Part shown: piece by piece, positions 8,807 to 19,701 of the stretch | How positions within the stretch are numbered: the stretch's first letter is position 1 | Layout of the letters: the number at the start of each line of letters is the position of its first letter | Source of the DNA: Mesorhizobium sp. M1B.F.Ca.ET.045.04.1.1 | Lineage (GTDB): Bacteria; Pseudomonadota; Alphaproteobacteria; Rhizobiales; Rhizobiaceae | DNA length: 64,000 nucleotides | NCBI RefSeq assembly: GCF_003952465.1 | Contig: NZ_CP034448.1 | Location: 4,813,001-4,877,000, forward strand | Reading direction: 5' to 3' | The notes under the pieces: generated by a model | Database searches by the model: none | What the model was told of the DNA's origin: nothing | Seen by the model: the letters and a program-made list of their open reading frames with translations, nothing else | Made by a program: the position numbers and the translations under genes

Positions 8807-11800
8807 ATGAACATTCAGACGAACCCCACCAAGATCGAACAGACAAGCGCTGGCTTCCCGATTGTCACGGAAGCGCCGGTACGCTCCAATTTCCTGCCAG
8901 AAGACCGGCTGCGCGCCCTGGGCGCCGCGCTCGCCGATGGCGAAGTCAGGGAATTGTTCGGGTTCTCGCCATTCGAGTTCCAGGCCCGCATCCGCGACAG
9001 CGCCAAGAAGATTCTCGAAGTCTACCGTTCGACCAATGCCGCGCAGGCCAAGGGCGAGACGATCACGCCCGCCGCGCAATGGCTGCTCGACAACAATTAT
9101 TTGGTCGAGGAGACCATCTTCCAGGTCAAGCGCGACCTGCCGCGCCGCTTCTACCGTCAGTTGCCGACGCTCAAGCTTGCCGACGGCACCGTCCTGCCGC
9201 GCGCCTTTGCCGTCGCCTGGAGCTATGTCCAGCATTCCGACAGCGCGGTCTCGGCGACCATGTTCAAGGCCATCGTCGAGGGCTTCCAGTCGGTCGAGCC
9301 GCTGAAGATCGGCGAGCTCTGGGCGCTGCCGTCGCTGCTGCGATTCGTGCTGATCGAAAATCTCCGCCGCATCGCGGTGCGCGTCAACCGCACCAGGCAG
9401 ATGCGTCAGATCGCCAATGAGGTCGCCGACCGCGTGCTCGCGACCGACGACAATGCCGACCGGACCAGGATCCTGTCGCACTATGCAACGCATGCGCAGG
9501 ACACGACTTTCGCCACCCAGCTCCTCTACCGCCTGCGCGACGGCTCGCAGAATGCCGGCCGGGCGCTGGAATGGCTGGAGGGCGAGCTCGAGAAGACCGG
9601 CTCCGACGCCGAGGAGATCATCATCTCCGAGCATCAGACGCTGTCCAGCGGCAACGTCACCACCGGCAACATCATCCGCGGTCTGCGTCTCATCAACGAC
9701 GTCGACTGGACGGTCTGGTTCGAGGGCGTCAGCCGCATCGACACCTTGCTGCGCCAGAAGACCGACTTCGCCGCGCTCGATTTCTTCTCGCGCGACCAGT
9801 ACCGCACCGCGATCGAGCAGCTCGCACGCCGTTCCGAACTTTCCGAATACCGCGTCGCCGAAAAGGCGATCGAGCTTGCAGGCCACACGCCCGGGCTCAC
9901 CGATGCGTCCGGCGTGCCCGAGACTGCCGATCCCTCCGTGCATACCGATGTCGGCTTCTTCCTGGTCGGGCCGCGTCGCCAGGAACTGGAGCAGGCGATC
10001 GGCTACCGGGCTCCCTTCTATGTCACCCTCAAGCGCGCCTTTGCCGCCACCGGCTGGCTGGGCATCGTCGTGCCGGTCTTCCTGCTGACGGTGCTGCTGC
10101 TTGTGCTGTCCGGCAATGCGCTTGCCCATCTCGGCCTCTCGGCGGAGTCGATCACGCTGATGCTGGCCCTGTTCGCGGTGCCTGCCAGCGAAGGCGCACT
10201 GGCCTTCTTCAACACCGTCGTGGCGCTCTTCCTCAAGCCGACGCGACTCGTCGGCTACGACTACAAGCACGGCATCCCTGCGGAGGCGCGCACCCTGGTC
10301 GTGGTGCCCTCGCTGATCGGCTCGCGCGACGACGTCGAGGAAAACATCCGCAACATCGAGGTGCATCATCTCGCCAACACGGCGGAAGAAATTCATTTCG
10401 CGCTGCTGTCCGACTGGCCGGATTCCAAGACCGAGATCGACGCCGCCGACATCGAGATCCTTCAATATGCCCGCGACGAGATCGCCAGGCTGAACGCCCG
10501 TTACCCGTCCGAAGGCGCGCCCCGCTTCTATCTCCTGCACCGCCGCCGGCTCTACAACCAGGCGCAGGGCTGCTGGATGGGCTGGGAGCGCAAGCGCGGC
10601 AAGCTGCACGAGCTCAATCTCCTGCTGCGCGGCGACAGCGACACCACCTTCCTGCCGCTCGATGTGCCGCTGCCGGAAAAAGTCACCTACGTCATGACGC
10701 TCGATGCCGACACGCGTACCACGCGCGACGCCGTCTCGACGCTGGTCGGCAAGCTCTCGCATCCGCTGAACCGTCCGCATTTCGACGCGGCGAAGCGTGT
10801 TGTCAGCGCCGGCTATACCATCCTGCAGCCGCGCATCACGGCATCGCTTACCAGCGGCGACGACGCCTCCTTCTTCCAGCGCGTCTTCTCGGCCAATCGC
10901 GGCCTCGACCCTTACGTCTTTGCCGTCTCCGACGTCTATCAGGACGTCTTCGGCGACGGTTCCTTCACCGGCAAGGGCCTCTACCATGTCGATGCCTTCG
11001 AAGCGGCGCTGAAGGGCCGCATCGAGGAAAACACCATCCTCAGCCACGATCTGCTCGAAGGCGCCCTGGCGCGCGCGGCGCTCGTCACCGACGTCGAGCT
11101 GGTCGAGGACTATCCGACCCGCTACTCCGTCGACGCCTCGCGTCATCATCGCTGGGCGCGCGGCGACTGGCAGTTGCTCGGCTTCATGTTCGACCCCCGC
11201 TCCGGCGTGCCGGCGCTGTCGCGCTGGAAGATGGTCGACAATCTGCGTCGCTCGCTGACCCCGATCTTCTGGGTGATGGCCTGTATCGCCGGCTGGACGC
11301 TGCTGCCTTTCACGCAGGCCGCGCAGTGGCAGGCGCTGTTGATCCTCAGCCTGTTCATGGCGCCGACCTTCGACATCGTGAATGGCATCTTGCCCAAGAG
11401 CGGGGACCAGACCCCGCGCGGCCATTTCTCGGCTTTAGCCCGCGATACCGTGTTCGGCACCGCGCTGGTGGCGTTGAAGGTGCTGTTGATGGCGCATCTC
11501 GCCTGGATGATGGGCGACGCTGTCGTCCGTACGCTCTACAGGCTCTTCGTCAGCCGCCAGAACCTTTTGGAGTGGCGCACCGCATCGCAGGCGCACAAGA
11601 GCGGCGGCAGCGATCTCGGCTCCTATTACAGCATGATGTACGGCGCCGTGATCATCGGCGTCGTTGGCCTTGCCGTTCCGGTGCTGGCCGATTCCACCGG
11701 CGCGTTCGTCGCCTTCTTCTTCGCGATTTTCTGGATCGGCTCGCCCGCCGTCGCCTGCTGGATCAGCCGCTCGGCCGAAACCGAGGACAGGTTGCGCATT

Positions 11801-14800
11801 TCGGCCTCCGACATCCATGCGCTGCGCACCGTGGCGCGCCGCACCTGGCATTATTTCGAAACCTTCGTGACGGCCGAGCATCACCATCTGCCGCCCGACA
11901 ATTTCCAGGAAAGCCCGGCGCCGGTGGTGGCGCCGCGCACTTCGCCGACCAATATCGGCGTCTACCTGCTGTCGATCGTGTCGGCGCGCGATTTCGGCTG
12001 GGTCAGCCTGTCGGACGCCATCACCCGCATCGACGCCACGATGACCACCATCGAGAGCATGCCGCGCGACCGCGGGCATCTCTACAACTGGTACGACACG
12101 ACGACGCTGAAGCCGCTCTATCCGCTCTATATTTCGGCGGTGGATAGCGGCAACCTTGCCGGCCACCTGGTCGCGGTCGCCGCCGCCTGCGCCGAATGGG
12201 CCGAGGCGCCTTCCGTCCATTTGCAGGGCGATTTCGAGGGCATCCTCGACACCGTCACCATCCTCGACGAAAGCCTGGAAGACCTGCCCGACGACCGCCG
12301 GCAGCTGCGGCCGCTGCGCCAGCGGCTTGCCGACCGCCTCGACGGCATGCGCCGCGCGGTGATGACCATCAAGGCGCAGCCCGAGATGGCCTCGATCCGC
12401 ACCATCAACCTCGCGGTGCTTGCCGGCGAGATCCGCAAGCTCGCCACCGCCATCCACACCGAGGCGGCGTCGCCGAAGAGCGATGTCATCGCCGACTGGG
12501 CGGCGAGGCTGGAGGCGACGTGCGAGGCGCATGTGCACGATTCGCACAATGACGAAAGCGCGGTATCGGCGCTCCGCGCCAAGCTGCTCGCGCTGCGCGA
12601 GCGTTGCCGCCGCTATGCCTTCGAGATGGATTTCTCCTTCCTGATGCGGCAGGAGCGCAAGCTGCTGTCGATCGGCTACCGTGTCGAGGAGCACCAGCTT
12701 GACGAAAGCTGCTACGACCTGCTCGCCTCCGAGGCGCGGCTGACCAGCCTGTTCGCCATCGCCAAGGGCGACCTGCCGACGGAGCACTGGTTCCGGCTTG
12801 GCCGCCCGATCGTCGAGATCGGCTTCCGGGGCGCGCTGATGTCCTGGTCGGGCTCGATGTTCGAGTATCTGATGCCGCCGCTGGTGATGAAGGAGGCGCC
12901 GGGCTCGATCCTCAACCAGACCAGCAAGCTCATCATCAAGCGCCAGATCCAGTATGCGCGCTCGAAGAACGTGCCCTGGGGCATTTCTGAGGCGGCCTAT
13001 AATGCCCGCGACCGCGAGCTCACCTATCAGTACACCAATTTCGGCGTGCCCGGCCTCGGCCTGAAGCGCGGCCTTGGCCAGAACACCGTGATCGCGCCTT
13101 ACGCCACGATCCTAGCGGCGCAGTTCAACCCGCGCGAGGCGGTGCAGAATCTGATGCGGCTGCGCTCGATCGGCGCGCTCGGCCGCCACGGCTTTTACGA
13201 CGCGGTCGATTTCACGCCGCAGCGCGTGCCGGAAGGCACCGACCACGCCGTGGTGCAGAACTACATGGCCCACCATTCCGGCATGTCGATCGCCGCCGTG
13301 GCGGATGCCATATTCGAGGGCCGGCTGCGCGAGCGCTTCCACAGCGATCCGGTGATCGAGTCGGCCGAATTGCTCCTGCAGGAGAAGGCGCCGCGCGACA
13401 TCCCGGCCGCCACGGTCCGGACCGAGGCCGACGAGCGGTCGAAGGACGAAACCGAGACGGAGAGCCCCGACAGCCGCATCATCCTCGATCCGATAAAGGC
13501 GCTGCGCGCGACCAACGTCATGTCCAACGGCCGTTACTCGGTCATGGTCACCGCCACCGGCTCCGGCTACAGCCGCTTCGGCGAGCTGGCCGTCACCCGC
13601 TGGCAGCCGGACCCGAGCGTGGACCGCCTGGGCTCCTACATCTTCCTGCGCGACGCCGCGACCGGTGACTGGTGGTCGGCGACGGCCGAGCCGAAGCGCG
13701 CCGAGAACGAACGCGTGCAGACGCTGTTCGCCGACGACAAGGCGAGCTTCACCAAGTCGGTCGGCGCGCTGCGTTCGGAAGTCGAATGCATCGTGATTTC
13801 GGAAGGCAACGGCGAGGGCCGCCGCATCACGCTCTACAATGACGGCGCCACCGACCGGCATATCGAGGTGACCTCCTTCGCCGAGCTGGTGCTGGGCAAC
13901 GAGGCCTCGGACAACGCCCATCCGGCGTTCTCGAAGATGTTCGTCGAGACCGAGATCGCCGCGAACAACGGCGCGATCTTCGCCACCAGGCGCAAGCGCG
14001 ACAAGAACGAACCCGACCTCACCATGGTGCATTTCGTCACCGATCCGTCGGGCCCCTCGCGCGACGCCGAGGCCGAGACCGACCGGCGCGCCTTCATCGG
14101 CCGCGGCCGCACCATTGCGGATGCCGTGGCTTTCGATCCCGGCTTCAGGCTTGCCGGCAACCAGGGCTTCACGCTCGACCCGGTGGCGGCGCTCCGCCGC
14201 CAGGTGCGCGTGCCGGCGAACAAGAAGATCTCACTGACCTTCTGGACCGTCGTCGGTGCCAACCGCGGCGAACTCGACGAGGCGATCGGCCGCCTCGACC
14301 ATCAGGAAAGCTTCGCCCGCCAGGCGATGCTCGCCTGGACGCGCAGCCAGGTGCAGACGCGTCATCTCGGCCTCAGCCTGACCGACGCCGCCAATGTGCA
14401 GAAGCTGGCGCGCTACCTGATCTATCCCGATCCGTTCCTGCGCCTGCCGGCTGAATCCATCGCGTCCGGTCTCGGCCGCCAGTCGAGCCTCTGGCCGACC
14501 AGCATCTCCGGCGATTTCCCGATCTTCCTGGTGCGCATCGGCGACGTCGCCGATCTCGAGATCGTCGCCCAGGCGTTGCGCTTCCAGGAGTATATGCGCG
14601 CCCGCGGCATGATGATCGACTTCGTCGTCGTCAACGAGCAGGCCTCCTCCTACGTGCAGGATCTGCAGCGCGCGGTGGAAACGCTGTGCGAGAACAGCCG
14701 CCTGCGTGGCCGCGAGCTTGGGCCCCGCCAGCACATCTTCGCCGTGCGCCGCGACCTGATGGACGAGCCGACCTACAAGACCTTGTTGTCGGTCGCGCGC

Positions 14801-17383
14801 GTCGCGCTCCACACCCGCAACGGCACCATCTTCGACCAGCTCGAGCGAGCGGAGACGGCGGCATTGCAGGCCCGCGACGCCCTGCAACAAGGGGAAGGCA
14901 TTCCGGCCCGCCAGCCGTCGCCATCATTGCCTGAGCCGACGCCGGCAAGCCAGGGAGCCGATATCGCGGCCGACGGCGCCGGCCTCACCCTCTGGAACGG
15001 TTTCGGCGGCTTCGAGGGCGATGGCCGCCACTATGTGACGCGGCTGACCGGACGCCGCACGACGCCGCAGCCCTGGATCAACGTCATCTCCAATGCTTCC
15101 TTCGGTTTCCACGTTTCGGCCGAAGGCGCGGGCTTCACCTGGAGTCGCAATAGCCGCGACTATCAGCTGACGCCTTGGTCCAACGACCCGGTGTCGAACC
15201 AGCCTGGTGAGGGCTTCTATATTTACGATCAGTTGAGCGGCAAGGCGTTCTCACCCATGGCCGCCGTGGTGCGCGATCCCTCGATGACCTACGAGACCTG
15301 GCACGGACAGGGTTTTTCTACCTTCCGCTCGAAGCGCGGGCCGCTGTCGATGGACCTGACGCAGGTGGTCGACCCGGTGGATCCGGTCAAGATCACCCGG
15401 CTGCGCATCCAGAATGCCGGCCCGGCGCCGGCAAGGCTGCGCGTCTATGCCTATGCCGAATGGGTGCTCGGCGGCCATCGCTCGCGCACGGCGGCGACCA
15501 TCGTGCCGTCGCGGGACGCCGCGACCGGCGCCATGCTGGCGCAGAACCCCTATGGGCTCGATTTCGGCGAGCGGGTGGCTTTCCTCGCCGCCACGGCTCC
15601 TGTCCATTCGGTGACCGCCGATCGCGCGGAGTTCATCGGCAGGCACGGCACGACCGAATATCCGCAGGCCGTGCTCGGCGGAGTCGCCCTGTCCGGCCGC
15701 GTCGAGGCCGGCGACGATCCCTGCGCGGTGATCGCCAGCGACGTCGACATTCCAGCCGGCGGCGACGTGACGCTGTTCTGGCTGCTCGGCGACGCGGCCA
15801 CCACTGCCGAGGCGAGCGCCTTGGTGCAAGCCCATCGCGGCAAGGATTTCGACCATCGCCTGGCCGACAACGAACGCGTCTGGCGCGGCTTCCTCGACAC
15901 CATCCAGGTCGAGACGCCGGACAAGGCGCTCAACGCCATGGTCAATCACTGGCTGCCTTACCAGAGCCTTGCCTGCCGCATCCGCGCCCGCTCGGCCTTC
16001 TACCAGGCGAGCGGCGCCTTTGGCTTCCGCGATCAGTTGCAGGACACGCTGGCCTTGCTGTCGCACGATCCGAAGCTGGCGCGCGATCAGATCCTCAACG
16101 CCGCCCGCCGGCAGTTCCAGGAAGGCGACGTGCAGCACTGGTGGCTGCCGCGCACCGATGCCGGCGTGCGCACCATGATCTCCGACGACGTGGTTTGGCT
16201 GGCGCACGCCACCGCCCGCTACGTCGAGGTGACGGGCGATGCCGCGATCCTCAAGGAGCAGATCCCCTTCATCGACGGGCAGGAACTCGGCGAGGGTGAG
16301 CACGACGCCTTCTTCACGCCCGAGATCACCAAGACCACTGCTTCGCTCTACGACCACTGCGCGCGGGCGCTCGACCTTGCCATCAAGCGCAGCAGCCCGG
16401 CCGGCTTGCCTCTGATCCTGGGCGGCGACTGGAACGACGGCATGAACCGTGTCGGCGAGGGCGGCAAGGGCGAGAGCGTGTGGCTGGGCTGGTTCCTCTT
16501 GAAGACGCTGGGCGACTTCGCCCCAGTCGCCAAGGGACAGAGCGATGCCAAGCGGGCGCAGGCCTGGGCGAAGCACGCGGAGGTGTTGAAGCGGGCGCTG
16601 GAGAGCACTGCCTGGGATGGTCAGTGGTACCGGCGCGGCAGCTTCGACGACGGCACGCCGCTCGGCTCGCGAAGCTCCGACGAGTGCAAGATCGACTCCA
16701 TCGCCCAATCCTGGAGCGTGCTCTCTGGCGAGGGCGACCCGGCGCGCTCGACCACGGCCATGGAGCAGGCGACGAAAATGCTCGTCGACGACAAGCTCAA
16801 GATCGTCAAGCTGTTCACGCCGCCCTTCTCGAACAGCGAGCAGGATCCCGGCTACATCAAGAGCTACCCGCCCGGCGTGCGCGAGAATGGCGGCCAGTAC
16901 ACGCATGCCGCCACCTGGTTCGTGATCGCGCTGGCCGAGATGGGTCGCACCGACGAGGCCTATCGTTGCTTCTCGATGCTGAACCCGGTCAACCACGCCT
17001 CGGACGAGGCCGCGGCCGAGCATTACCGCGTCGAGCCTTATGTGGTGGCGGCCGACATCTACGCCGGCGAAGGAAAAGGCGGGCGCGGCGGCTGGACCTG
17101 GTACACGGGCTCGGCAGGGTGGCTCTACCGGGCGGCTGTCGAGGGAATCCTGGGCATCGAGCGGCGCGGCAAGCAGATCACGTTTAGGCCGAAGCTGCCT
17201 GGACACTGGGACGGCTACGCGGCGACGCTCAAACTGCTCGACGGCGAAATCAAGGTCCGCGTCATCCGCGACAAAAAGACCAAGTCGATCTCGCTCGAAG
17301 TCAATGGTTCGAAGACAAAATCGGGATCTTTCGAGCCGAAGGCCGGCGAGAAGACCGAGGTGGTCGTCAAGATACCTGCGTAA
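8807..17383 (+). CDS. ndvB: Cyclic beta-1,2-glucan synthase NdvB
   Basis: A 2858-aa inner-membrane enzyme that makes periplasmic cyclic beta-1,2-glucan from UDP-glucose, needed for osmoadaptation and nodule invasion in rhizobia. The GT84-type synthase part has the aspartate motif MTLDADTRTT near 629-638 and RWARGDWQ near 782-789. Membrane segments cluster at about 405-470 and 820-985. The C-terminal half carries GH94-like phosphorylase domains that trim chain length; GGDWNDGMNRVG near 2538 contains the conserved aspartate of GH94. Length agrees with other NdvB/ChvB proteins, which are about 2830 aa. ndvA follows on the same strand. Confidence 0.95.
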   Translation: MNIQTNPTKIEQTSAGFPIVTEAPVRSNFLPEDRLRALGAALADGEVRELFGFSPFEFQARIRDSAKKILEVYRSTNAAQAKGETITPAAQWLLDNNYLVEETIFQVKRDLPRRFYRQLPTLKLADGTVLPRAFAVAWSYVQHSDSAVSATMFKAIVEGFQSVEPLKIGELWALPSLLRFVLIENLRRIAVRVNRTRQMRQIANEVADRVLATDDNADRTRILSHYATHAQDTTFATQLLYRLRDGSQNAGRALEWLEGELEKTGSDAEEIIISEHQTLSSGNVTTGNIIRGLRLINDVDWTVWFEGVSRIDTLLRQKTDFAALDFFSRDQYRTAIEQLARRSELSEYRVAEKAIELAGHTPGLTDASGVPETADPSVHTDVGFFLVGPRRQELEQAIGYRAPFYVTLKRAFAATGWLGIVVPVFLLTVLLLVLSGNALAHLGLSAESITLMLALFAVPASEGALAFFNTVVALFLKPTRLVGYDYKHGIPAEARTLVVVPSLIGSRDDVEENIRNIEVHHLANTAEEIHFALLSDWPDSKTEIDAADIEILQYARDEIARLNARYPSEGAPRFYLLHRRRLYNQAQGCWMGWERKRGKLHELNLLLRGDSDTTFLPLDVPLPEKVTYVMTLDADTRTTRDAVSTLVGKLSHPLNRPHFDAAKRVVSAGYTILQPRITASLTSGDDASFFQRVFSANRGLDPYVFAVSDVYQDVFGDGSFTGKGLYHVDAFEAALKGRIEENTILSHDLLEGALARAALVTDVELVEDYPTRYSVDASRHHRWARGDWQLLGFMFDPRSGVPALSRWKMVDNLRRSLTPIFWVMACIAGWTLLPFTQAAQWQALLILSLFMAPTFDIVNGILPKSGDQTPRGHFSALARDTVFGTALVALKVLLMAHLAWMMGDAVVRTLYRLFVSRQNLLEWRTASQAHKSGGSDLGSYYSMMYGAVIIGVVGLAVPVLADSTGAFVAFFFAIFWIGSPAVACWISRSAETEDRLRISASDIHALRTVARRTWHYFETFVTAEHHHLPPDNFQESPAPVVAPRTSPTNIGVYLLSIVSARDFGWVSLSDAITRIDATMTTIESMPRDRGHLYNWYDTTTLKPLYPLYISAVDSGNLAGHLVAVAAACAEWAEAPSVHLQGDFEGILDTVTILDESLEDLPDDRRQLRPLRQRLADRLDGMRRAVMTIKAQPEMASIRTINLAVLAGEIRKLATAIHTEAASPKSDVIADWAARLEATCEAHVHDSHNDESAVSALRAKLLALRERCRRYAFEMDFSFLMRQERKLLSIGYRVEEHQLDESCYDLLASEARLTSLFAIAKGDLPTEHWFRLGRPIVEIGFRGALMSWSGSMFEYLMPPLVMKEAPGSILNQTSKLIIKRQIQYARSKNVPWGISEAAYNARDRELTYQYTNFGVPGLGLKRGLGQNTVIAPYATILAAQFNPREAVQNLMRLRSIGALGRHGFYDAVDFTPQRVPEGTDHAVVQNYMAHHSGMSIAAVADAIFEGRLRERFHSDPVIESAELLLQEKAPRDIPAATVRTEADERSKDETETESPDSRIILDPIKALRATNVMSNGRYSVMVTATGSGYSRFGELAVTRWQPDPSVDRLGSYIFLRDAATGDWWSATAEPKRAENERVQTLFADDKASFTKSVGALRSEVECIVISEGNGEGRRITLYNDGATDRHIEVTSFAELVLGNEASDNAHPAFSKMFVETEIAANNGAIFATRRKRDKNEPDLTMVHFVTDPSGPSRDAEAETDRRAFIGRGRTIADAVAFDPGFRLAGNQGFTLDPVAALRRQVRVPANKKISLTFWTVVGANRGELDEAIGRLDHQESFARQAMLAWTRSQVQTRHLGLSLTDAANVQKLARYLIYPDPFLRLPAESIASGLGRQSSLWPTSISGDFPIFLVRIGDVADLEIVAQALRFQEYMRARGMMIDFVVVNEQASSYVQDLQRAVETLCENSRLRGRELGPRQHIFAVRRDLMDEPTYKTLLSVARVALHTRNGTIFDQLERAETAALQARDALQQGEGIPARQPSPSLPEPTPASQGADIAADGAGLTLWNGFGGFEGDGRHYVTRLTGRRTTPQPWINVISNASFGFHVSAEGAGFTWSRNSRDYQLTPWSNDPVSNQPGEGFYIYDQLSGKAFSPMAAVVRDPSMTYETWHGQGFSTFRSKRGPLSMDLTQVVDPVDPVKITRLRIQNAGPAPARLRVYAYAEWVLGGHRSRTAATIVPSRDAATGAMLAQNPYGLDFGERVAFLAATAPVHSVTADRAEFIGRHGTTEYPQAVLGGVALSGRVEAGDDPCAVIASDVDIPAGGDVTLFWLLGDAATTAEASALVQAHRGKDFDHRLADNERVWRGFLDTIQVETPDKALNAMVNHWLPYQSLACRIRARSAFYQASGAFGFRDQLQDTLALLSHDPKLARDQILNAARRQFQEGDVQHWWLPRTDAGVRTMISDDVVWLAHATARYVEVTGDAAILKEQIPFIDGQELGEGEHDAFFTPEITKTTASLYDHCARALDLAIKRSSPAGLPLILGGDWNDGMNRVGEGGKGESVWLGWFLLKTLGDFAPVAKGQSDAKRAQAWAKHAEVLKRALESTAWDGQWYRRGSFDDGTPLGSRSSDECKIDSIAQSWSVLSGEGDPARSTTAMEQATKMLVDDKLKIVKLFTPPFSNSEQDPGYIKSYPPGVRENGGQYTHAATWFVIALAEMGRTDEAYRCFSMLNPVNHASDEAAAEHYRVEPYVVAADIYAGEGKGGRGGWTWYTGSAGWLYRAAVEGILGIERRGKQITFRPKLPGHWDGYAATLKLLDGEIKVRVIRDKKTKSISLEVNGSKTKSGSFEPKAGEKTEVVVKIPA

Positions 17384-17403
17384 AATCAACGATTTGGCTC
17401 AAA

Positions 17404-17431
17404 GGCCGCGCGTCCCCAAAGATGCGCGGCC
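17404..17431. terminator. Hairpin just downstream of ndvB
   Basis: GGCCGCGC (17404-17411) pairs with GCGCGGCC (17424-17431) around a 12-nt loop, 20 bp after the ndvB stop. Only short T runs follow, so it may be a weak terminator or an RNA 3-prime stabiliser. Confidence 0.45.
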
Positions 17432-17758
17432 AAGCTTGGCGTTTTACTTGGGCGCGACCCGGTCAGCGTCCTTCAAGCTCCTTTAGACCCGGCTAAGCAA
17501 GCGCCTGATGATTAAAAATGTGGCAGCGCGCGGCAAGTGCCATTATTTTGCCGCAAGGCTGACATTTCACCTTTTATCTCAAACCGTTAGGTGATCACGC
17601 CAGATTTCGCACCGTCGTCATCTTTTGTTCGCTAAATGGGAACGGAAGCGATAGACGGGCATTGTTTTGCGACGCGTTAACCGGTACGTGTCAATGAATG
17701 CTGCAGTGCACAATGCCGGAATTGAGCACACAAACAAGAGTTTGGCGGAGTAGCTGAA
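17432..17758. promoter_or_regulatory. ndvB-ndvA intergenic region
   Basis: No coding potential is visible. This 327-bp stretch has a lower GC content than its surroundings, with AT-rich patches near 17500-17560, and likely carries a separate ndvA promoter. I see no firm -35/-10 pair. Confidence 0.35.
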
Positions 17759-19528
17759 GTGTCACTTCTGCAAATCTACTGGCGAGCACTGGGTTATCTG
17801 GCGGCTGACAAGAAGCGCGTCGCGCTGATCTGCGTCGCCAACGTCGCGCTGGCTGCCATCGCAATCCTCGAGCCGATCCTGCTCGGCCGGGTAATCGGTG
17901 CCATCTCCGAAAAAGGTCCGGTGTTTTCGACGCTCGCCGTCTGGGCCGCTCTCGGTGCCTTCAATGTCGTCGCCTTCGTGCTGGTGGCACGCGGCGCCGA
18001 TCGCTTCGCCCATGCCCGCCGCTCGGAGGTGCTGTGCCAGTCCTTCGAGCGCGTCATCACCATGCCGCTTGCCTGGCATCACCAGCGCGGCACCTCCAAT
18101 TCGCTGCATACGCTGCTGCGCGCCGTCGAAACGCTGTTCAGCCTGTGGCTCGAATTCATGCGCGTGCATCTGTCGACGGCCATCGCGCTGGTGCTGCTGG
18201 TGCCGACCGCGCTCGCCATGGACATCCGCATGACCATCGTGCTGCTCGGCCTCGGCGTGCTCTACGTTGCCATCGGCCGTATCGTCATGCGCCGCACCAA
18301 GTCGGGGCAGACCGCCGTCGAGCGCCACTACCACACCGTCTTTGCCCATGTGTCCGACAGCGTCAGCAATGTCGCCGTGCTGCAGAGCTACAACCGTATC
18401 GGCCATGAGACCGCCACGTTGAGGCGTTACGTCAAAAACCTGCTCGACGCGCAGAACCCTGTGCTCGACTGGTGGGCGATCGCCAATGCGTTGAACCGCC
18501 TGTCGTCGACCATCTCGATGATGATCGTGCTGTCGATCGGCGCCTATCTCGTCACCCGTGGCCAGCTGCGCGTCGGCGATGTCGTCGCCTTCACCGGCTT
18601 TGCCGGAATGCTGATCGCCCGTCTCGATCAGATGTCGGCCTTCACCACCCAGATCTCCGAGGCGCGCGCCAAGCTCGAGGACTTCTATCGCCTCGAGGAC
18701 TCGGCCGCCGAAACCGTCGAGCCCGATGGCCTGCGCGAGCTGACCAACGTCACCGGACATGTGCGGTTCGAGGACGTCAGCTTTGAGTTCGCCAACTCCG
18801 GCCACGGCATCGAGGACGTGTCATTCGAGGTGCCGGCCGGCAAGACCGTCGCCATCGTCGGCCCGACCGGCGCCGGCAAGACGACGCTCATCAACTTGCT
18901 GCAGCGCGTCTTCACGCCGTCCAGCGGCCGCATCCTGATCGACGGCATTGACACCCGCACGGTCACCCGCAAGTCGCTACGCCACTCGATCGCCACCGTC
19001 TTCCAGGACGCCGGCCTGCTCAACCGCTCGATCGAGGACAACATCCGCGTCGGTCGCGCCGATGCGAGCAATGACGAGGTTCACGCCGCGGCGGACGCCG
19101 CCGCCGCGCAGGACTTCATCCTGGCCAAGAGCAGCGGCTACGACACCGTCGTCGGCGAGCGCGGCGGCCAGCTGTCGGGCGGCGAGCGCCAGCGCATCGC
19201 CATTGCCCGCGCCGTGCTGAAGGATGCGCCGATCCTGGTGCTCGACGAGGCGACCAGCGCGCTAGACGTCGAGACCGAGGACCGCGTCAAGGAAGCGATC
19301 GACGAGCTGCGTCGCGACCGCACCACCTTCATCATCGCTCACCGCCTGACCACGGTCCGCGACGCCGACCTGGTGGTCTTCATGGACAAGGGCAAGGTGG
19401 TCGAATATGGCGGCTTCACCGAGCTGTCGCTGCGCAACGGCCGCTTCGCCGCCCTCTTGCGCGCCGGCGGCCTGCTGAACGACGAGGAAGTCCGCCGCCT
19501 CAGCCGCCCGGTCAACGAAGCGGCGTAA
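17759..19528 (+). CDS. ndvA: Cyclic beta-1,2-glucan exporter NdvA (ABC permease-ATPase)
   Basis: A 589-aa half-transporter that moves cyclic beta-1,2-glucan across the inner membrane to the periplasm. Six membrane segments fill residues 20-300. The ATPase domain has Walker A GPTGAGKTT near 367, the signature LSGGERQR near 473 and Walker B ILVLDEATS near 491. The start is GTG, preceded by GGCGGAG. Length matches ChvA/NdvA. It would act as a homodimer with NdvB as its partner enzyme. Confidence 0.94.
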   Translation: MSLLQIYWRALGYLAADKKRVALICVANVALAAIAILEPILLGRVIGAISEKGPVFSTLAVWAALGAFNVVAFVLVARGADRFAHARRSEVLCQSFERVITMPLAWHHQRGTSNSLHTLLRAVETLFSLWLEFMRVHLSTAIALVLLVPTALAMDIRMTIVLLGLGVLYVAIGRIVMRRTKSGQTAVERHYHTVFAHVSDSVSNVAVLQSYNRIGHETATLRRYVKNLLDAQNPVLDWWAIANALNRLSSTISMMIVLSIGAYLVTRGQLRVGDVVAFTGFAGMLIARLDQMSAFTTQISEARAKLEDFYRLEDSAAETVEPDGLRELTNVTGHVRFEDVSFEFANSGHGIEDVSFEVPAGKTVAIVGPTGAGKTTLINLLQRVFTPSSGRILIDGIDTRTVTRKSLRHSIATVFQDAGLLNRSIEDNIRVGRADASNDEVHAAADAAAAQDFILAKSSGYDTVVGERGGQLSGGERQRIAIARAVLKDAPILVLDEATSALDVETEDRVKEAIDELRRDRTTFIIAHRLTTVRDADLVVFMDKGKVVEYGGFTELSLRNGRFAALLRAGGLLNDEEVRRLSRPVNEAA

Positions 19529-19540
19529 GCCCCCTTTCTA

Positions 19541-19642
19541 CCTCCCCCTTGTGGGGAGGTCGGACCGAAGGTCCGGGGTGGGGGTCGGCGCCGCCCCCCA
19601 CCCCGCTGCTTCGCAGCGACCCTCCCCACAAGGGGGAACGTA
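19541..19642. repeat. Palindromic intergenic repeat (family D) after ndvA
   Basis: CTCCCCCTTGTGGGGAGGTC at one end is mirrored by a CCTCCCCACAAGGGGG segment at the other, with inner palindromes around GACCGAAGGTC and CTGCTTCGCAG. It lies 13 bp after the ndvA stop and could act as a terminator. Confidence 0.7.
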
Positions 19643-19701
19643 GTAGCCCTGCGACAACCGTCCAATTGCCCCGGGCACATTGCCGGTCTATTTAGGTCGG
19701 C

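Noticed and set aside
8528..11425. 965-codon open reading on the minus strand opposite ndvB
   Set aside because: It is an antisense shadow of ndvB, Arg/Asp/Gly-rich with no recognisable motif, and overlaps a certain gene throughout.
9571..12147. 858-codon plus-strand reading in another frame of ndvB
   Set aside because: Low-complexity Arg/Ala/His composition typical of a frame shadow; the ndvB frame carries all motifs.
15251..17389. 712-codon open reading on the minus strand opposite the end of ndvB
   Set aside because: Same reason: an antisense shadow in high-GC DNA, without domain signatures.
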